Shown here: piece by piece, positions 1 through 12,626 of the stretch
Position numbering within the stretch: the first letter of the stretch is position 1
How the letters are laid out: every line of letters starts with the position of its first letter
DNA from: Planococcus citri
Lineage: Eukaryota; Arthropoda; Insecta; Hemiptera; Pseudococcidae
Direction of reading: 5' to 3'
Length of the DNA: 64,000 bases
Assembly (NCBI RefSeq): GCF_950023065.1
Contig: NC_088678.1
Span: 13,878,580-13,942,579, forward strand
Position numbers and translations under genes: made by a program
Notes under the pieces: model-generated
What the model was told of the DNA's origin: nothing
What the model saw: only the letters and a program-made list of their open reading frames with translations
Database searches by the model: none

Positions 1-371
1 ATTTCTTTTTTGAAAAAATATTTCACTGTCATAACCATATCACATACTGTTCAAACACATCTCAAAAAATTTGAAAAATTATTGGCTACAGATACATATG
101 TTTGGGTGGATAAATTTCTCAAAATTGATCAAAAAAAATTACCTCCCTGAACGAGAATCTATTGCCATATATGCTTAATTTAGTACCAATTTCTAAACCT
201 GCACCAGTGGTGTACTCCTGTAAATGAAGTTGATAACAGTACCAAATATGCGGGGTAGGAGGAGATCAGCAAGAACTAAAGACATCCCAGAGAAAGTAGA
301 GCAGAAAACAGGTTCCATCACTCATTCACTCTTCAGTTGGAGTGTAAGGGGGAGATAATGACTTTTCTGTG
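1..371. other. Unassigned AT-rich sequence
   Basis: No convincing reading frame, repeat or RNA gene is visible in this stretch before the first TIR element. Confidence 0.5.
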
Positions 372-394
372 CAACTACCCACGTAGAAAAAACT

Positions 395-930
395 TACAGG
401 GGGCAGTGGTAATTCACTACTTAACAGTAGTGCTAAGTAGTAATTCACACCACATCAGTAGTGCTTTCAGTACTTGATTCATTACTGGACAGTAGTGTTG
501 CACTGCAGGGTAGTGTGACTTCTGCAGTAATTCACTATAGCTTAGTAGTAAAGTAGTAGTTTCTAACTACTACTCAATAATACTTCACCATTCAATACAC
601 CACTCAACAGTGGTGTTTACCTATTCAGTAGTAGTGGTTCAGTAGTTATTTACTACAGCTCAGTGGTAGATTAGTAGTTTTTAACTATACATTGGTAATA
701 TTTCACCATTCAATGAACCACTCAACAATGGTGTTCACCTACAGAGTAGTATGGCTCAGTAGTTACTTACTACAACTCAGTAGATGTGTTGTAGTTTTTT
801 ACTACCTACACATCAATAATTATTTACCACACAATGCACCACTCAGCAGTCATGTTTGCGGTTTGCCTACTGAACAGTAATGGTCTAATATAGTTATTTA
901 CTACTTAGAAAACGTACACCTTACCAGTGA
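395..930. repeat. Degenerate CAGTAGTG / GTAGTAATTCACTAC repeats
   Basis: Short motifs CAGTAGTG, TAGTAATTCACTA and CACTACTC recur irregularly, in both orientations, inside the left end of the TIR element. Similar motifs occur inside its right end, as expected for subterminal repeats of a non-autonomous element. Short frames here are by-products. Confidence 0.7.
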
Positions 931-1074
931 TGTCATCAACCAATTGCCCTGCTAACTGAAAATACCCCAATTAGGGTGGGAGAAGAGGAAAAAAATTCAA
1001 TAGTTTTGAAGAATGCTATGCAGATATCAGATTATGTACATATATACGATTTTGAACATGAAGGATTGCAGATT

Positions 1075-2150
1075 CAAATTTAGGGTCTAATGATCTTCAA
1101 CAAAAAATTTTGTGCCATTGAAAATCCAGATTTTAATACCGATATTGTACTTTTTTTTTGAGAAGATTTGCAATTTTACACCTTTTTGAGGTTCATTTTG
1201 GGTTTTGGAGTCACATGATCTTCAAACATTATTTCTGGGCATTGAAAATCCCAATTTTGATACCAATATTGTACTATTTTTGTATCTTTTTGGAAAATTT
1301 TCAACTTTGTACCTCCCCTTTGAAGTCCATTTTGGGAAGTTAGGATCAAATCGTTCTCAAAAATGAATTTTGTGTTCAAATATATAAGAAAATTTAATTT
1401 TTGGTTTTGAATCTCTGCTGTGGATATTGTGTTGGAGTTTATGATCAAATGATTTTCAAAAAGTAAGTCTGATCTACACCATTGAAAATCCAAATTTTCA
1501 ATTCACACCAATATTGCACTTTTTTGGAAAATTTTTATTTTTGTACCTCCCTAGTTTTGGAACCCATTTTCGGGTTTGGGATTGAATGGTCTTCAAAAAT
1601 TGATTCTGAGCCATTGAAACCTCAAATGTTGATATCAATAACATACTTTTTCAATTTTTTTTTTAAATTTTGGTTTTGTACCTCCCCTTTTGAAGCCCAT
1701 TTTGGGATTTGGGGTAGAATGGTCTTCAAAAATGGATTCTGTGCCATTGAAAACTCAAATTTTGATATCAATAATGTACTTCTTTAAAAAGTTGAAAATT
1801 TTGTACCTCCCCCATTGGTGCCCATTTTGAGGTTTGAGGTCAAATTGTCTTGAAAAATGAATTCTGAACCCATAAATTTGAGATTTTGATACCCATATAT
1901 ATTTTTTTTGATAATTTTTGGTTTTGTACTTTTGTATACCTCCCCTTCTGGAGCCCATTTTGGGGTTTGGGGTCAAATGGTCTTTAAAAATTGATTCAGC
2001 GCCATTAAAATTCCAAATTTTGACATCAACAGCGCACTTCTTTAAAAAATTTGCAATTTTGTGCCTCCCCCCTCTTTGGAGCTCATTTTGAGTTTGGGAT
2101 CAAATAGTTTTCAAAAATGAATTCGACACTCTTGAGAACTTCACCAATTA
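1075..2150. repeat. Tandem array, about 115-135 bp unit, roughly nine degenerate copies
   Basis: A unit containing GCCATTGAAAA, GATATCAATAATGTAC, TGTACCTCCCC, GCCCATTTTGGG and TGGTCTTCAAAAA recurs from about 1075 to 2150; anchors (CCTCCCC) sit near 1310, 1547, 1682, 1805, 1940 and 2064. Copies are diverged and vary in length. Open frames across it on either strand come from repetition and are not genes. Confidence 0.85.
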
Positions 2151-2242
2151 TTCATAGTTTCAAGTTTTGACATTCAAATTCATGAACTGTTGAAATTGAG
2201 TGTTTGCAAACAAATATATTCTTTAAATGCCCTATCCACTGT

Positions 2243-2320
2243 AGTGCACTAGTAGTCAGGTGGTTAGGGTTGTGTAGTCAGACATCCGTAGGTCCCCGGT
2301 TCGAATCCTCGCGAGGTATA
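2243..2320 (+). repeat. tRNA-like SINE head (pol III A and B boxes)
   Basis: TAGTCAGGTGGTTAGG resembles an A box and GGTTCGAATCC about 45 bp later is a perfect B box. The T-stem and acceptor do not pair as in a real tRNA, so this is a tRNA-derived repeat head, not a tRNA gene. It lies inside the 376-2739 element. Confidence 0.6.
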
Positions 2321-2505
2321 GGTGTAGGAATTTTCTAAAAATGTTATAGGCAGGAAAAATCATACATGACGTGAGCATCACATTGATGATAGGGAAATTC
2401 AAAATAAAGTTCGCCAACCCTATTTTTTTGATTTTTGAAAATTATTGCACCCCACTGATACTGATAAGCATGTAGTGAAACACTTCTGACACACACTTGG
2501 AAATG

Positions 2506-2698
2506 AGTAGTGTTTCCTAGTAAGGAATTGCCAGTAGTGATTTACTACACACATACTAGACAGTAGTGAAATACTATTGATTTGCATATGTGGATCAGTA
2601 GTGCTACTCTACTGAGAAATCAGCAGTAATTCATCACTTATAATTTTGAGTAGGAGAAGTAAATCACTAGTGGCAATTCCTTACTAAGAAACACTGCT
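2506..2698. repeat. Inverted repeat in right end of the TIR element
   Basis: GGAATTGCCAGTAGTGATTTAC (about 2524-2545, interrupted by mismatches) pairs with the GTAAATCACTAGTGGCAATTCC block near 2658-2680, and both flanks extend the match through GTGTTTC/GAAACAC. The stem arms are roughly 40 bp. Confidence 0.7.
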
Positions 2699-2955
2699 GA
2701 TTTTCCAATAGACACCAGTGTACTTTTTCTACGTGGGTACAACATACTACCTAGGTGCCTACCCTACACATTCATATTTCTGTTAATTGTGGTTGTAGTT
2801 TTCTCACAAAAGGAATCTTTTTCTTTTGTTTGGTTACTTGTTCCAGCTACACATTACCCCTACAGTGAATAGCATACCTTGTAGAGCGGATTCGCTATTC
2901 GCCAGCGAAAACGCTATAGCGAAGTGGTCCTAAAAAGTTGCTAGCGAAAACGCCC

Positions 2956-4010
2956 TCATATTTTGTCACTAGGGCAATTCTTTATTTGAGATACATGCTG
3001 CAGCATTGCTGCCATCTTATCACTCAGGTTAAGCATGAGAGATATGTCCAAGATATATTGTGATATTGTAGTGAGAATTTTATCATCAACAAAGGTGGGC
3101 CTGCATGTTTGTCTTAGAGATATTTGATAAATCGTTCTTATCGTACGTTTTTGTTGTGTGAGAATTTGCTTGACATATGATGCATTACCTCCCAGAAAAA
3201 CCACTCCATAGGCCATTGTAGAGTGTAATAGTCCAAAATAGGCAAGTCTGAGAGTTTTTTGATTTGTAATTTGGCATAGCTGAAAGAGTAAAAAGTTTAT
3301 AGATGACAAACAACAAGTTAATTTATTGATGCATACGCATCCCATTTTAAATTGCATTGAACATCAACCCCTAAGAACTTTGCAGCACTGGAGACATTAA
3401 GCAGAGTTGAGAGAGTTTCTGCTACTAGGTCTGCCTCCCTAGGGGTTACATTGAAAGGCATTGTTACTGTTTTTTCCAGGTTCAAGCTCATGCAATTTGC
3501 ATTAAACCAACAAACCAAGTTTTTGAGAACATGTTCCGTTTTTTTAAAGCAGTGTGTCCCAGCTACCACCCTTTAAAAACATGGTTGTATCATCTGCAAA
3601 CTGTGTTAGAAGTCCATTAATGTACGGATGACAAATCGTTAACATAGAGAATAAACAATAAAGGTCCAAGTATGGAGCCTTGCGGGACTCCTTTGTCCAT
3701 TATATTCTCTTCAGAAAAGGTGCAAGTCTCACCATTTTGGATTTTTACAATTTGTACCCTATTTCCAAGGAAGGATTCTAGCCAACTGTGGATTGGACCC
3801 CTTATCCCATATTTTTCCATCTTTCCTAATAGAATTCCATGGTTCATTGTATCAAAAGCTTTCGACAAATCATAGAATATTGCCAATGAATTTTCACCCT
3901 CTTGGACAGCTTGGAGAATTTTGTTCAATAAATTAAATATTGCTGTAGGATGGGGAAATTGACTCATCATTACATCTTTAAAGTTTAAAGCGTCAAATAA
4001 GTAGGAAGCT
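2956..4010 (-). pseudogene. Jockey-like non-LTR retrotransposon RT fragment, frameshifted
   Basis: Read on the minus strand, three consecutive frames cover one reverse transcriptase. Frame 3970-3617 has FYDLSKAFDTMNHGILL and GVPQGSILGPLLF. A frameshift follows, then FADD near 3601-3590. Frame 3569-3318 carries the thumb region (SLNLEKT, FLGVDV), and 3357-2956 the C-terminal segment (LRLAYFGLL). The RT closely resembles the LINE at 22644-25142 but is clearly older. Endonuclease and gag parts are absent. Confidence 0.88.
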
Positions 4011-4189
4011 AGATACTAAAAAAGCAAAGAATGAGGAATAGAAACAGATTAATTGATTTAGCTTCTCTTTTCATGAAAAATCAGCTGTTTTATGGTCATT
4101 TTATGAATGTTAAAAACTTGATATATATTGATATGATACCTTCAATATTTTGATGATATTGATATCCCAAAATATCGATAATATCCCAT

Positions 4190-4440
4190 CACTAGAAAAT
4201 ATGATGAAAAGATGAAAAGACAAAAGCACGAATAGGTAGACAAAAAGACAAAAATGGCGAAAAGATGAAAAGACAAACAAAAAGACTGCAAGATGGAAAG
4301 AAGTGAATAAATGAATGAATAAATGCATGAATTAATACAAAAATTAAATAAAAAATGGAATGAAAAATAAAATAAAATGAAATTCAGTATTGAAATAAAA
4401 TATTATAAAATTTCAGTATTCAGTTCAGTCTGGTATTCAG
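4190..4440. repeat. Dispersed AAAGACAAA / AATGAATGAATAAATGCATG repeat
   Basis: The run GTGAATAAATGAATGAAT through ATGCATGAATTAAT and the following AAAATAAAATGAAAT / TTCAGTATTCAGTTCAG blocks match, inverted, the sequence at about 38440-38650. It is a dispersed repeat family with at least two copies here. Confidence 0.65.
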
Positions 4441-4989
4441 TTCACAAAAATGTTCTTTTTCTGTTAAACATAATAATTTTCTGTCAATTTCCATTTTCTT
4501 TCAACAACTTTCATTTTTTTTTTTTGCCAAATTTTCAATTTCTTTGTGACGGTAGTGGATGCGCCCACAGCTTCCACCTAAAGGGAAGATGTGTTCCCTT
4601 GGAGTGGCAGCACTGCTGCTAGTAATGCGCTCTGTTGGATTAGTACATACAACTTACACTGCTGCGCTCCGAGAGCAGAGATGACAAGACACATTGAGTA
4701 TATTTTCACTAGTGCTAGTGTTAGGTAGCATTTTAGAGCTTCCATCTGGAATTTATTTCAGATGCCTTTTTATATTGTAAATGTTTTTAATGTTCAATCA
4801 GAGATTAATTACAAACTTTGTAATTGCACTCTTTTGAGTTATTTTGCCGTGTTTCACCTTCAGCAAGAAAGATATCTTTCGCAAGGATATCTGGCAAGAT
4901 CAGGTTCCCTGGGCTTAAACTTGTGTAGAACGTACTGGGCACTTCTTTCTGGAATCCAAGGATATCCCAGTACACTACATCTTTCTACA
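4441..4989. other. Unassigned sequence
   Basis: Mixed composition with a more GC-rich patch at 4545-4700 and GGATATC motifs near 4890-4970. No supported gene; frames are short and lack domain signals. Confidence 0.4.
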
Positions 4990-5960
4990 GAAATTTACCA
5001 AAATTATATTTTTTTGCCAAAAATTTTTTTGTTAAGCATCTAACAAAACTTCTCATTTTCTTCCGCCTTTTTGATTTTTGCCAAACGTTGTTTTTTGCTA
5101 AAACATTTAATTTTCTGTCAAAAATTCTCATTTTCAGCAAAAACTTTTTGTTTGGTCAAATTTTCAATTTCTGCCAAATGTTTTTTTTGATTTTTGCTAA
5201 AAAATTTCAATGTTCTGACAAAAATTCTCAAGTTTTTGCCAAATTTTCAACTTCTTCCAAAGATTTTGAGTTTTGGTCAAAAATTTGTACTACTTTTTGC
5301 CAAATAGGTATCCGACTTTCAACTACCAGAACTGCCACTTTCTGTAAAAATTCTCCATCAATTTTGCTAACACATTTTTCATTTTTTTCAAAAAGTTTCC
5401 ATTTTTTATCAAACAATAAGTTGCTATTTTTTCCAAAAGTTGTCAATGTTTTGGCAAATACCTACCCCCAAAAATCAGCAATTTCTGTGAATTTGCCAAG
5501 TTTCCTACTTCTTCCTAAAATTCTTGTAGGTACCAGCGAAAAATTTAATTTTCCTGACAAAAATGTCCATTTTCTGCAAAATTTCTCACATTTTGCCAAA
5601 ACGGTTCATTTAAAAAAAAATTGATTTCCATTTTCTGCCAAAAACCTTGTCAATTATTCAAATATTTATATTACTCTTTTCCAAAAATTTTCAATCTGCC
5701 AAGTTTTCATTTTTTGCTAAATTTCCAGCTTCTAAATTCTTGTTTTCTGCCAAAAATGTTATTTTTTGCCAAAAATATCCATTTTTTGCAAAAATTCACA
5801 TGATTTTCTAAAACTTTTCATTTTTTCCAAAAAAGTTCATTTTCTGCCATATATTCCAATTTGTGCCTGAAATTGCCGTTTTCCGCTAAAAATACCCTTC
5901 CTTTGTCAAAAATTTTCATTTTTTGACAAATTTTCAATTGCTTCCAAACTTTTTTCGCAG
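4990..5960. repeat. Degenerate minisatellite of TTTTGCCAAAA / TTTCTGNCAAAA units
   Basis: Blocks of TTTTTGCCAAAAATTTTCA-like sequence repeat every 25-35 bp. The frame at 5088-5624 translates to repetitive F/K/N/S-rich sequence and is a repeat by-product, not a protein gene. A smaller related array is at 51900-52140. Confidence 0.8.
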
Positions 5961-8640
5961 AAGCTTTTGAAACAATTCCAGAATGTTGGGAAAAAACGAA
6001 TTTTACTGAAAGCTGAGGTGGAGGGGAAGGGAGGCTCTGCTTTAGCATAGATACAGATTTACAAGAGTTTTTAAATTCCAATATCAATGTAGATTCCATT
6101 TTTACTTTTTTTAAAAAATTATCCAATAATGAAAAAATAAGTTCGGCAACTCAATGTTTGGTTCTGAACTGCGAGTGACATACCCAGTTACCCACCTACT
6201 GTTTTTCAGTAAGCCAAATTTCAGCTTAATCGGAGTTGACGGGTTGTAAACGATCTCTCGCGAACTATTTATTATGCGAAAATGTTGATTAAGTTGCTCA
6301 AAACTTGGTAGTAATTTCTGCGCTAGGAGCAGTTTTGTTGCTTCAACCATTTGCTTTCATACGAGTACTTTTAATATAAGGCTTAATCGTGCTTATCAAT
6401 TTTCAGTGTAGTAAAATGAAAGTTCTGTGATTATTTTTCAGAACCATTTTTAATCCTATCTCATTTTCTGTACCCCTTCCACGCAGTCGATTGGTGATTA
6501 TTTTTCATGCGGACAAATTAGACAAGTTACCCACCTGTTGGGCTTCGCCCACTTTTGTTTTCATTTTAACAGAGTATACGACAAGTCAGAAACCCCGTTC
6601 AATAATTACGTGCGTCGTTGTTTCAAGTAAAATAATGTATCCAAATAAAGAAAAGTATTATGATTGCATAAATTACGGCGAAAAGGCAGCTAAATAAATA
6701 GTAGCCGGCCAAACACGCGAATACTGGTCGTTTTAATCTTTCGCCAAGAACCCCCCGGAGGATAGTTAATTTGCTTTCTACGCTTTTAGCGTTAGATACC
6801 TACACCGAATGAGATTCAATTATTAACATTATACCATCCATTACAGTTTCATTTTCTCTAATGATTACGATAATTCGTCAAAGTGAAACATTTAACTATA
6901 GCAGATAAAGCTGACGAAACTAATTCGTAGCAAACACCTTTGTCTGGTGTTATTTTTCAACGCAACTTTGAATGGTTTGATGCCACCATTCTCTCTGCCT
7001 GTCTCATTTTATCATCGTCTTTTTGAAATAGAAGAAGGCTCATTGATTTAGCTAATTTTTTTTTTCGTTGCAAATTCTACACCGTAAACTTTCAACTCTA
7101 CTTCGTCTTTATCTGCATCATTAATCGCTTTAGGGTTTCCTTGCACTCATTATAAATTCCATCATCACCCTTTCCGAATACTTACATAAGTTGGCCGCAA
7201 CATTTGATTGTTAACGCTAAAACTTTCACTAATGACTACTTATAAACTCTCCATTCACCTCGTTCAAACTTCACCATCGCTCGCTGTACTACAGATGCAT
7301 CTGTTCAGCTTTCAATTCTCATCCTGCTGGTGTAACAGTTACACACTTTCGTGTTCGTCGTCTCGAGCAACAATTTTTCATCGCTTTCTTGCCTTATCAA
7401 TTCGTAAATATGAAACTTATATATACCAGAGATATTAAAATGAATGAAGCTTCAAAGGCGGATATCAGCTTATACGTACTTTTGAAACAATATTAATCAC
7501 TCGCGTATAGTTTCTTACCGACGAGAATAAAATTTACTCTGACGTCAGTTGACGGTGAAATTTTATTTTTCTTGCGCCTTTGTTATACCGCGTATCACTT
7601 ATATTCGTACTTTATAACATTTTCGAATTTTACAACACTTAATCATTTCTTCGTTGGCGGCAAAATTTCGCTCAATAGGAAGAAAAGAGTTCTCTTCGAG
7701 TTGCGTTATAATTACAGCGCGTGGTTTTTGGGAAAATATAATACTTCATGTACAGGCGTATACCACCTTACTGGGTCCTTTATGTCGCCTGCAAAAGATT
7801 CGTATAGTTTTACACCTTCGTCTATTGTTTATAATGCGACATTAAAATTGACGTTATGTTTGCCATAATTCAAGCGTAATAATATTTTACGCTTCGGTGT
7901 CCCTCATCGTGAGCCGAGTAATCGTCGCGAATAAACCGCAGTAAGGCGTAGAAAAGATCGAAATGAGATACAAATTCGCCGGTAATGCTTCCACCTGACG
8001 ACGTATTTCATTCGGTATAGTCGAGTAAATTGCATAATTGATCTGTAAAAGGAGATCGTGTCTGACTGTCTGGGTAGGGACTTGTTGAAATATTTACTCA
8101 TGTGAGTAATCGGACGAGTTACCAGTTCAGTGATGATGTTACGTACTTATTTTATAAATTGAATTATTTATTTAAAAAAATACGAGGTATTAAAAATGGA
8201 TGATGTAACACTTGAAACGAAACAGAGATGGAAGTAAAGAAAGGGGTCTTCAGTGCTCCAAATTCGATGCACAAATGCATCAAGTTGTAAAAAAAAAAAT
8301 CAGCTCCGAATTGTTTCAATTTTTTTATTTACTTTCGAATAAAGTAGTTCAGCTCTGCGTAAACATGAATTTCTTGGAAAATATTGTATGGAAAGTTTGG
8401 GAGGTGGGGGGGGGGGAGAACAGACATCATAGGAGGGAATTTTTTTATTTTTTCAAACCTGTTTTCTCTTTTTAAAAGTTCTAAAATCTTAATTTCATAT
8501 TTAAAACATACGTAATAAGGTACACCATAAATGTGTTCAAAATATCAGTTTCATCAAAAATGATGAAAAATTGTGTTGAAGTTTTTCATGAACAATGATT
8601 TTTTTGTATTCTTTCACAAAATCCCTACAATTGTGATGAG
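5961..8640. other. Unassigned mostly single-copy sequence upstream of the RGK exons
   Basis: From about 6480 to 8110 base composition is more balanced with frequent CG, unlike the surrounding repeats. I see no exon with family signature. It could contain regulatory sequence or noncoding first exons of the RGK gene, which the sequence alone cannot show. A poly-G run lies at about 8406-8417. Confidence 0.4.
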
Positions 8641-8649
8641 CAGGACTGC

Positions 8650-9560
8650 CCTGACCGCCTATATGTGGTCTTAACGTAATTTCTCCTCAACGTAGTTTTA
8701 TGATCTTGCCGGCCTTAGGCAAGATTACGCGGTGCGACAATTCTGTCAAAGCTGAGGTTCAGCTCCAGCTTCGTATTCCTTAAAAAATCAGTCTTAAAAG
8801 TAACGAGTTCGCGATAGTTTCTCTTAAGCTCTAACCAGCTAAATAGGTGACCTGGGAGCCCTGCCTCGGCTCTCTGGAAACCACACATTTGTTGTACCCA
8901 TCTGTAGATGGTAATTTTTGTACTTATAACGTGTCGCGTTGTTAATTTCCTCGTATGGATATGGTACTATTTTAAATAAAGCGATCTTCGTTAATTTCCC
9001 GCGTAAGATCGTGGTACTTTTTTAGTCACTGGCCAGATTTATCCGGAAATCTGAGCCTTTGTCTCCACAAAAATGGAACTCCGACCCAGACCTGCCAAAG
9101 CGACTATTATTGGGGTTGCCAGGGAGAGGCAGGCGATGTGAACAGACAAAACAGAAATGTACTCAGACCATCCTAGGTAATTGCGTATCCTTTTATTCAG
9201 GGTTACGTGCACCCTTAATTTATCTAATTACGTTAATAATATATCTTGCGTAATTGTATCAATTGGTAGATGATGATGTGTTAATCATCTATCAATTGAT
9301 CTATTTTACCTAAGAAGCTGTTTTACTTCGCTTCTATATGTGTTTTAATTCACCCCCTAAACCAATCTTCCGAGCCTACCTCGCATGTGTTGTAATCTTG
9401 CCGCATAATCTTGGCTGGTTATGCTGTCGCCATCGAATCTCATGGCAATACAGAATAATTTACGTTTAGACTCTTGTAAATTATTTGGTATACTTTGCTC
9501 AACTATGTGTATATTTCTTGATTCAATTTATTGTACATAATTGCTCCTTGCGTTATCATT
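8650..9560. repeat. Possible LTR-like remnant
   Basis: A GC-richer block contains an AATAAA near 8975 and a duplicated GTTAATTTCC...GGTAC segment (about 8940 and 8990). GGCAAGATTA near 8723 reappears inverted as TAATCTTGCC near 9394. The style resembles the LTR-like block at 61440-62085, but ends, target duplication and coding parts were not found. Confidence 0.25.
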
Positions 9561-10540
9561 TCATTTAACTAAAAGGTAACCAAGGATTGTTCTAAGTGAA
9601 TAGTGTAGTTTGATTGACTAAAGTCTCTCCATCTTGAGCTAAGCAGGCGTCTAAGATATATTTCCCTCTTAACGAATATTTCTTAGAATTAGCCTAACAC
9701 AAAATTATAGGAATTTCTCTCATATACAGTCAATATCACTCTCCTTCTTTATACTAGTTATTCCAACTCTCACTATAACACAATCTTATGCACTTTTTTT
9801 TTGGTTGAATTTTTTGCCATTTTCATTTCAACCTGAATTGAAGTTAAAGGACAAATTCCTCATTGAGATGAAGTTAAAATAATGAGGTGCTAAATAATTT
9901 TGATTATATAGAGACGCCAAATCGTGACCACCTTATCAGACAACTGGGCCTTGGTGGAACGTCAGACATCGGTGATATTGATAACAGCCCAGATTAGATC
10001 TAATTCGGACATACCAATGAATCCAATTTGACCACGATGACAGTTCTGATCGGTTTAAATTGATTTATACCTGATGAGATCGAATAGGAAAGACTTGATT
10101 AGACTTGAATAATCAGACTAGATCAGATCAGAGGTTTGATTAGTTTAGATATGTTCAGACTTGATCAATTTAATCATTTTTTCGCGGAAGATGATCAACA
10201 TACCTATATTGGAATCTTTGATCAAGATTTGGCACATTCTCTGACTCCAACTAATAGAACAATTTTGGGTGAGGATCAAGTAATGCAAAGAATTTCTAAA
10301 AATTCGTGTGAGCCCATTATTATGAAAAAAATTCCAAATTCAAATAATTTTTATAATTTTGACAAATTTTTGAAAATTTAAAGCTCCCTTGAAGTTATGA
10401 AAATCTAAATGGAATTACATATAAAATTTAAAGATATCGCGAAATATTTACATCATGATTCCATTAAAATGTTCCAAGAGAGATTTTTCAAAAAGAAAGT
10501 CAATTTTTTGGACTGGATAGAAAAATTAAAACGGTATATC
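9561..10540. other. Unassigned sequence with GATCAGACTTGATT-type low-complexity patch
   Basis: Positions 10010-10190 are rich in GATCAGA/TTGATTAG motifs. The rest shows nothing recognisable. Confidence 0.4.
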
Positions 10541-11837
10541 TGTTATGGACCAAGTCCGAAATTGTACAATTCGGAGATAGTGAAGCTGATTTTGTACCAT
10601 CTCCGAAATGTCCGGACCAAGCGTTATTCCTTTTTGATCGGGCTTGGTTTGTACCATGCCCGGAAGGTCCGGACAAAGTGTTCGACTTTGTACAGATAGT
10701 GTTGTGCAAAGTCCGAAATATAGTTTTATAATGAACGAATTCGAATTCTAGTTCCTTTATTCCATAGGTATATTGAACCAAATAAATGGAAATTTAAAGA
10801 TGACTCGACCAAAATACATCACCAGCAAAATTTTCAGGTGCTGAAATTCATTTTTCGATTTTTGGGGAATTTTTAAAGATTCAAATATCGCTATGCTCAC
10901 TTCTCAAGAAAAAAAATAAAAAGATCAAATTTGATGTAATAAAATACTGAAATTTGGTTTTTACTCTCTATTTTCAACTTCTCGAGTCGTGAAATTCTCA
11001 TACCTTTCACTCATATTGAAAACTATGCACTAAAACTTAAATTCCAAATTCATTTTTTAAATGGATTTTTGAAAGTCGAAATGTTACCGAATTGACAAGA
11101 GAGGTTAAAATTTGGTTTGTACCATATTTCCAATTTTCCGAGTTTGTAGCTCATTTCTTTTTGAAAATTTGAAAAATTTTAGATTTGATCTGACCCAAAA
11201 TGGGTTTGAAAATATATGCCTAAATCGATCGAAAATGGTCATAAAGATCGATGGCTAATCATAGTTTATGCTGAATTTTAATTTTACTCGAAATACTTAT
11301 GTACAGCATTTCTTTCTATAACAGGAGAATCTGAAAATTCGCCGAATAAGACTCCAGAACGATTCAGAACCATCACCAAACGATTCGAAAAGTTGAAAAT
11401 AGAGAGTAAAACCCAAATTTCAGCATTTTAGTACCTACATACATCAATTTTGATCTTTTTTTTGTTTTCTTGAAAAGTGAGCATAAGTGATATTTGAAAT
11501 CTTTAAAAATTCCCCAAAAATCGAAAATGAATTTCAGCACCTGAAAATTTTGCTGGTGGTGTATATTTTGGAGTCATCTTTGAATTTCCTTTTATTTGGT
11601 TCAATATATGGAAATAAAGGGACGTAAAATTCGAATTCGTTCATTATAAAACTATATTTCGGACTTCGCACAACACAGTCTGTACCAAGTCGAACAATTT
11701 GTCCGGACCCTCCGGGCATGGTACAAACCAAGCCCGATCAAAAAGGAATATTCATGCTTGGTACGCAGATTTCGGAGATGGTACAAAATCAGCTGTACCA
11801 TCTCCGAATTGTACAATTTCGGACTTGGTCCACAACA
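10541..11837. mobile_element. Foldback element with about 450-bp inverted arms
   Basis: TGTTATGGACCAAGTCCGAA at 10541 is mirrored by TTCGGACTTGGTCCACAACA ending at 11837. Similarity continues inward for roughly 450 bp on each side (to about 10990 and from about 11390), with a loop of about 400 bp. The arms contain several CCGGAC and GGTACAAA/TTTGTACC motifs. No transposase frame is present. A target duplication is not clear. Confidence 0.85.
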
Positions 11838-12477
11838 TATTCACCAAAATACCACTGGACCAAATTTAAGGGACTAAATTCAATTTGTTGACTTTTTAAA
11901 AGATTTTTGAAAGTTCTGATAGGGTGTTTTTTACTCGAAAAAAATCAAAGTTTGATCAAATTAAATAGAATCCATGCCTTATTTCTAATCATTAAAATTT
12001 CTAGTGGTTTTGAACTAAGTATATACCTATTCTAAAACCAAGGTGGATTTTTAGATTTTTCAATTTTGAAAAAATTGTCATGAAATAAGGCGAAAAATTA
12101 AATTCAAACCCTACAAACTCAATTGTACTTTTGCTATGAGCTTTTTGATCAATTCGGGTACAAACGTTCGGAGTTTGTTTCTGTCGATTTAAATTTTAAA
12201 ACATTTTTATTGATTTTTTTTCGATGGAAAATTGTTTTTTTTTGGTTCATTTCATACCTTATTCTTGAGGTGTTTTTGAGCTACATATTTTGAAGCCTCC
12301 AATTTTTATGCTCCGAAAAAATTCTTAAAAAATGGATTGAGTCCAGAAGAAGAAAATTTGAGCCCGAAGTCATCTTATTTCAAAAGTGATGAATTTTATT
12401 TTGGGCTTTTTATTGCTTTCTTCGTGTTTTGAAAAAATTCTCAAAAATTTTTAGTGAAAAAGAAGTGCAGAAAATCA
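11838..12477. other. AT-rich unassigned sequence
   Basis: Long A/T runs, no supported coding or repeat signal. Confidence 0.4.
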
Positions 12478-12626
12478 ACGTTTTTCAAACTATTTTATTT
12501 TTAAGCATTCAAACAGTGGGGGGGGGGTCCATAAAAATGGCACATCTTTTTACACGTTTTTCAAACTATTTTATTTTTAAGCATTCAAACAGTGGGGGGG
12601 GGGGGATCCATAAAAATGGCACATCT
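12478..12626. repeat. Tandem duplication, two copies of about 74 bp with poly-G tract
   Basis: The unit begins ACGTTTTTCAAACTATTTTA, passes through AACAGTGGGGGGGG and ends at GGCACATCTTTTTAC. The two copies are near identical apart from poly-G length, so the duplication is recent. Confidence 0.9.

Larger units (their letters stand above)
376..2739. mobile_element. TIR element with TACCCACGTAGAAAAA ends, probable CAAC target duplication
   Basis: TACCCACGTAGAAAAA at 376-391 is repeated inverted at 2724-2739. The flanking bases CAAC (372-375 and 2740-2743) match, suggesting a 4-bp target-site duplication. Inside are CAGTAGTG-rich blocks near both ends (about 400-930 and 2465-2720), a tandem array at 1075-2150 and a tRNA-like SINE head near 2243. 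No transposase frame is present, so it is non-autonomous; the superfamily is not assigned. Confidence 0.72.

Noticed and set aside
2243..2320. tRNA gene
   Set aside because: A and B boxes are present but stems do not pair as in tRNA. A SINE head is more likely. The same holds for 40950-41030.
5088..5624. 178-codon frame as a gene
   Set aside because: It runs through the TTTTGCCAAAA array and translates to repetitive F/K/N/S-rich sequence without a domain.
9059..9253. 64-codon frame in the GC-richer block
   Set aside because: No domain, and the block looks like a possible LTR remnant rather than an exon.
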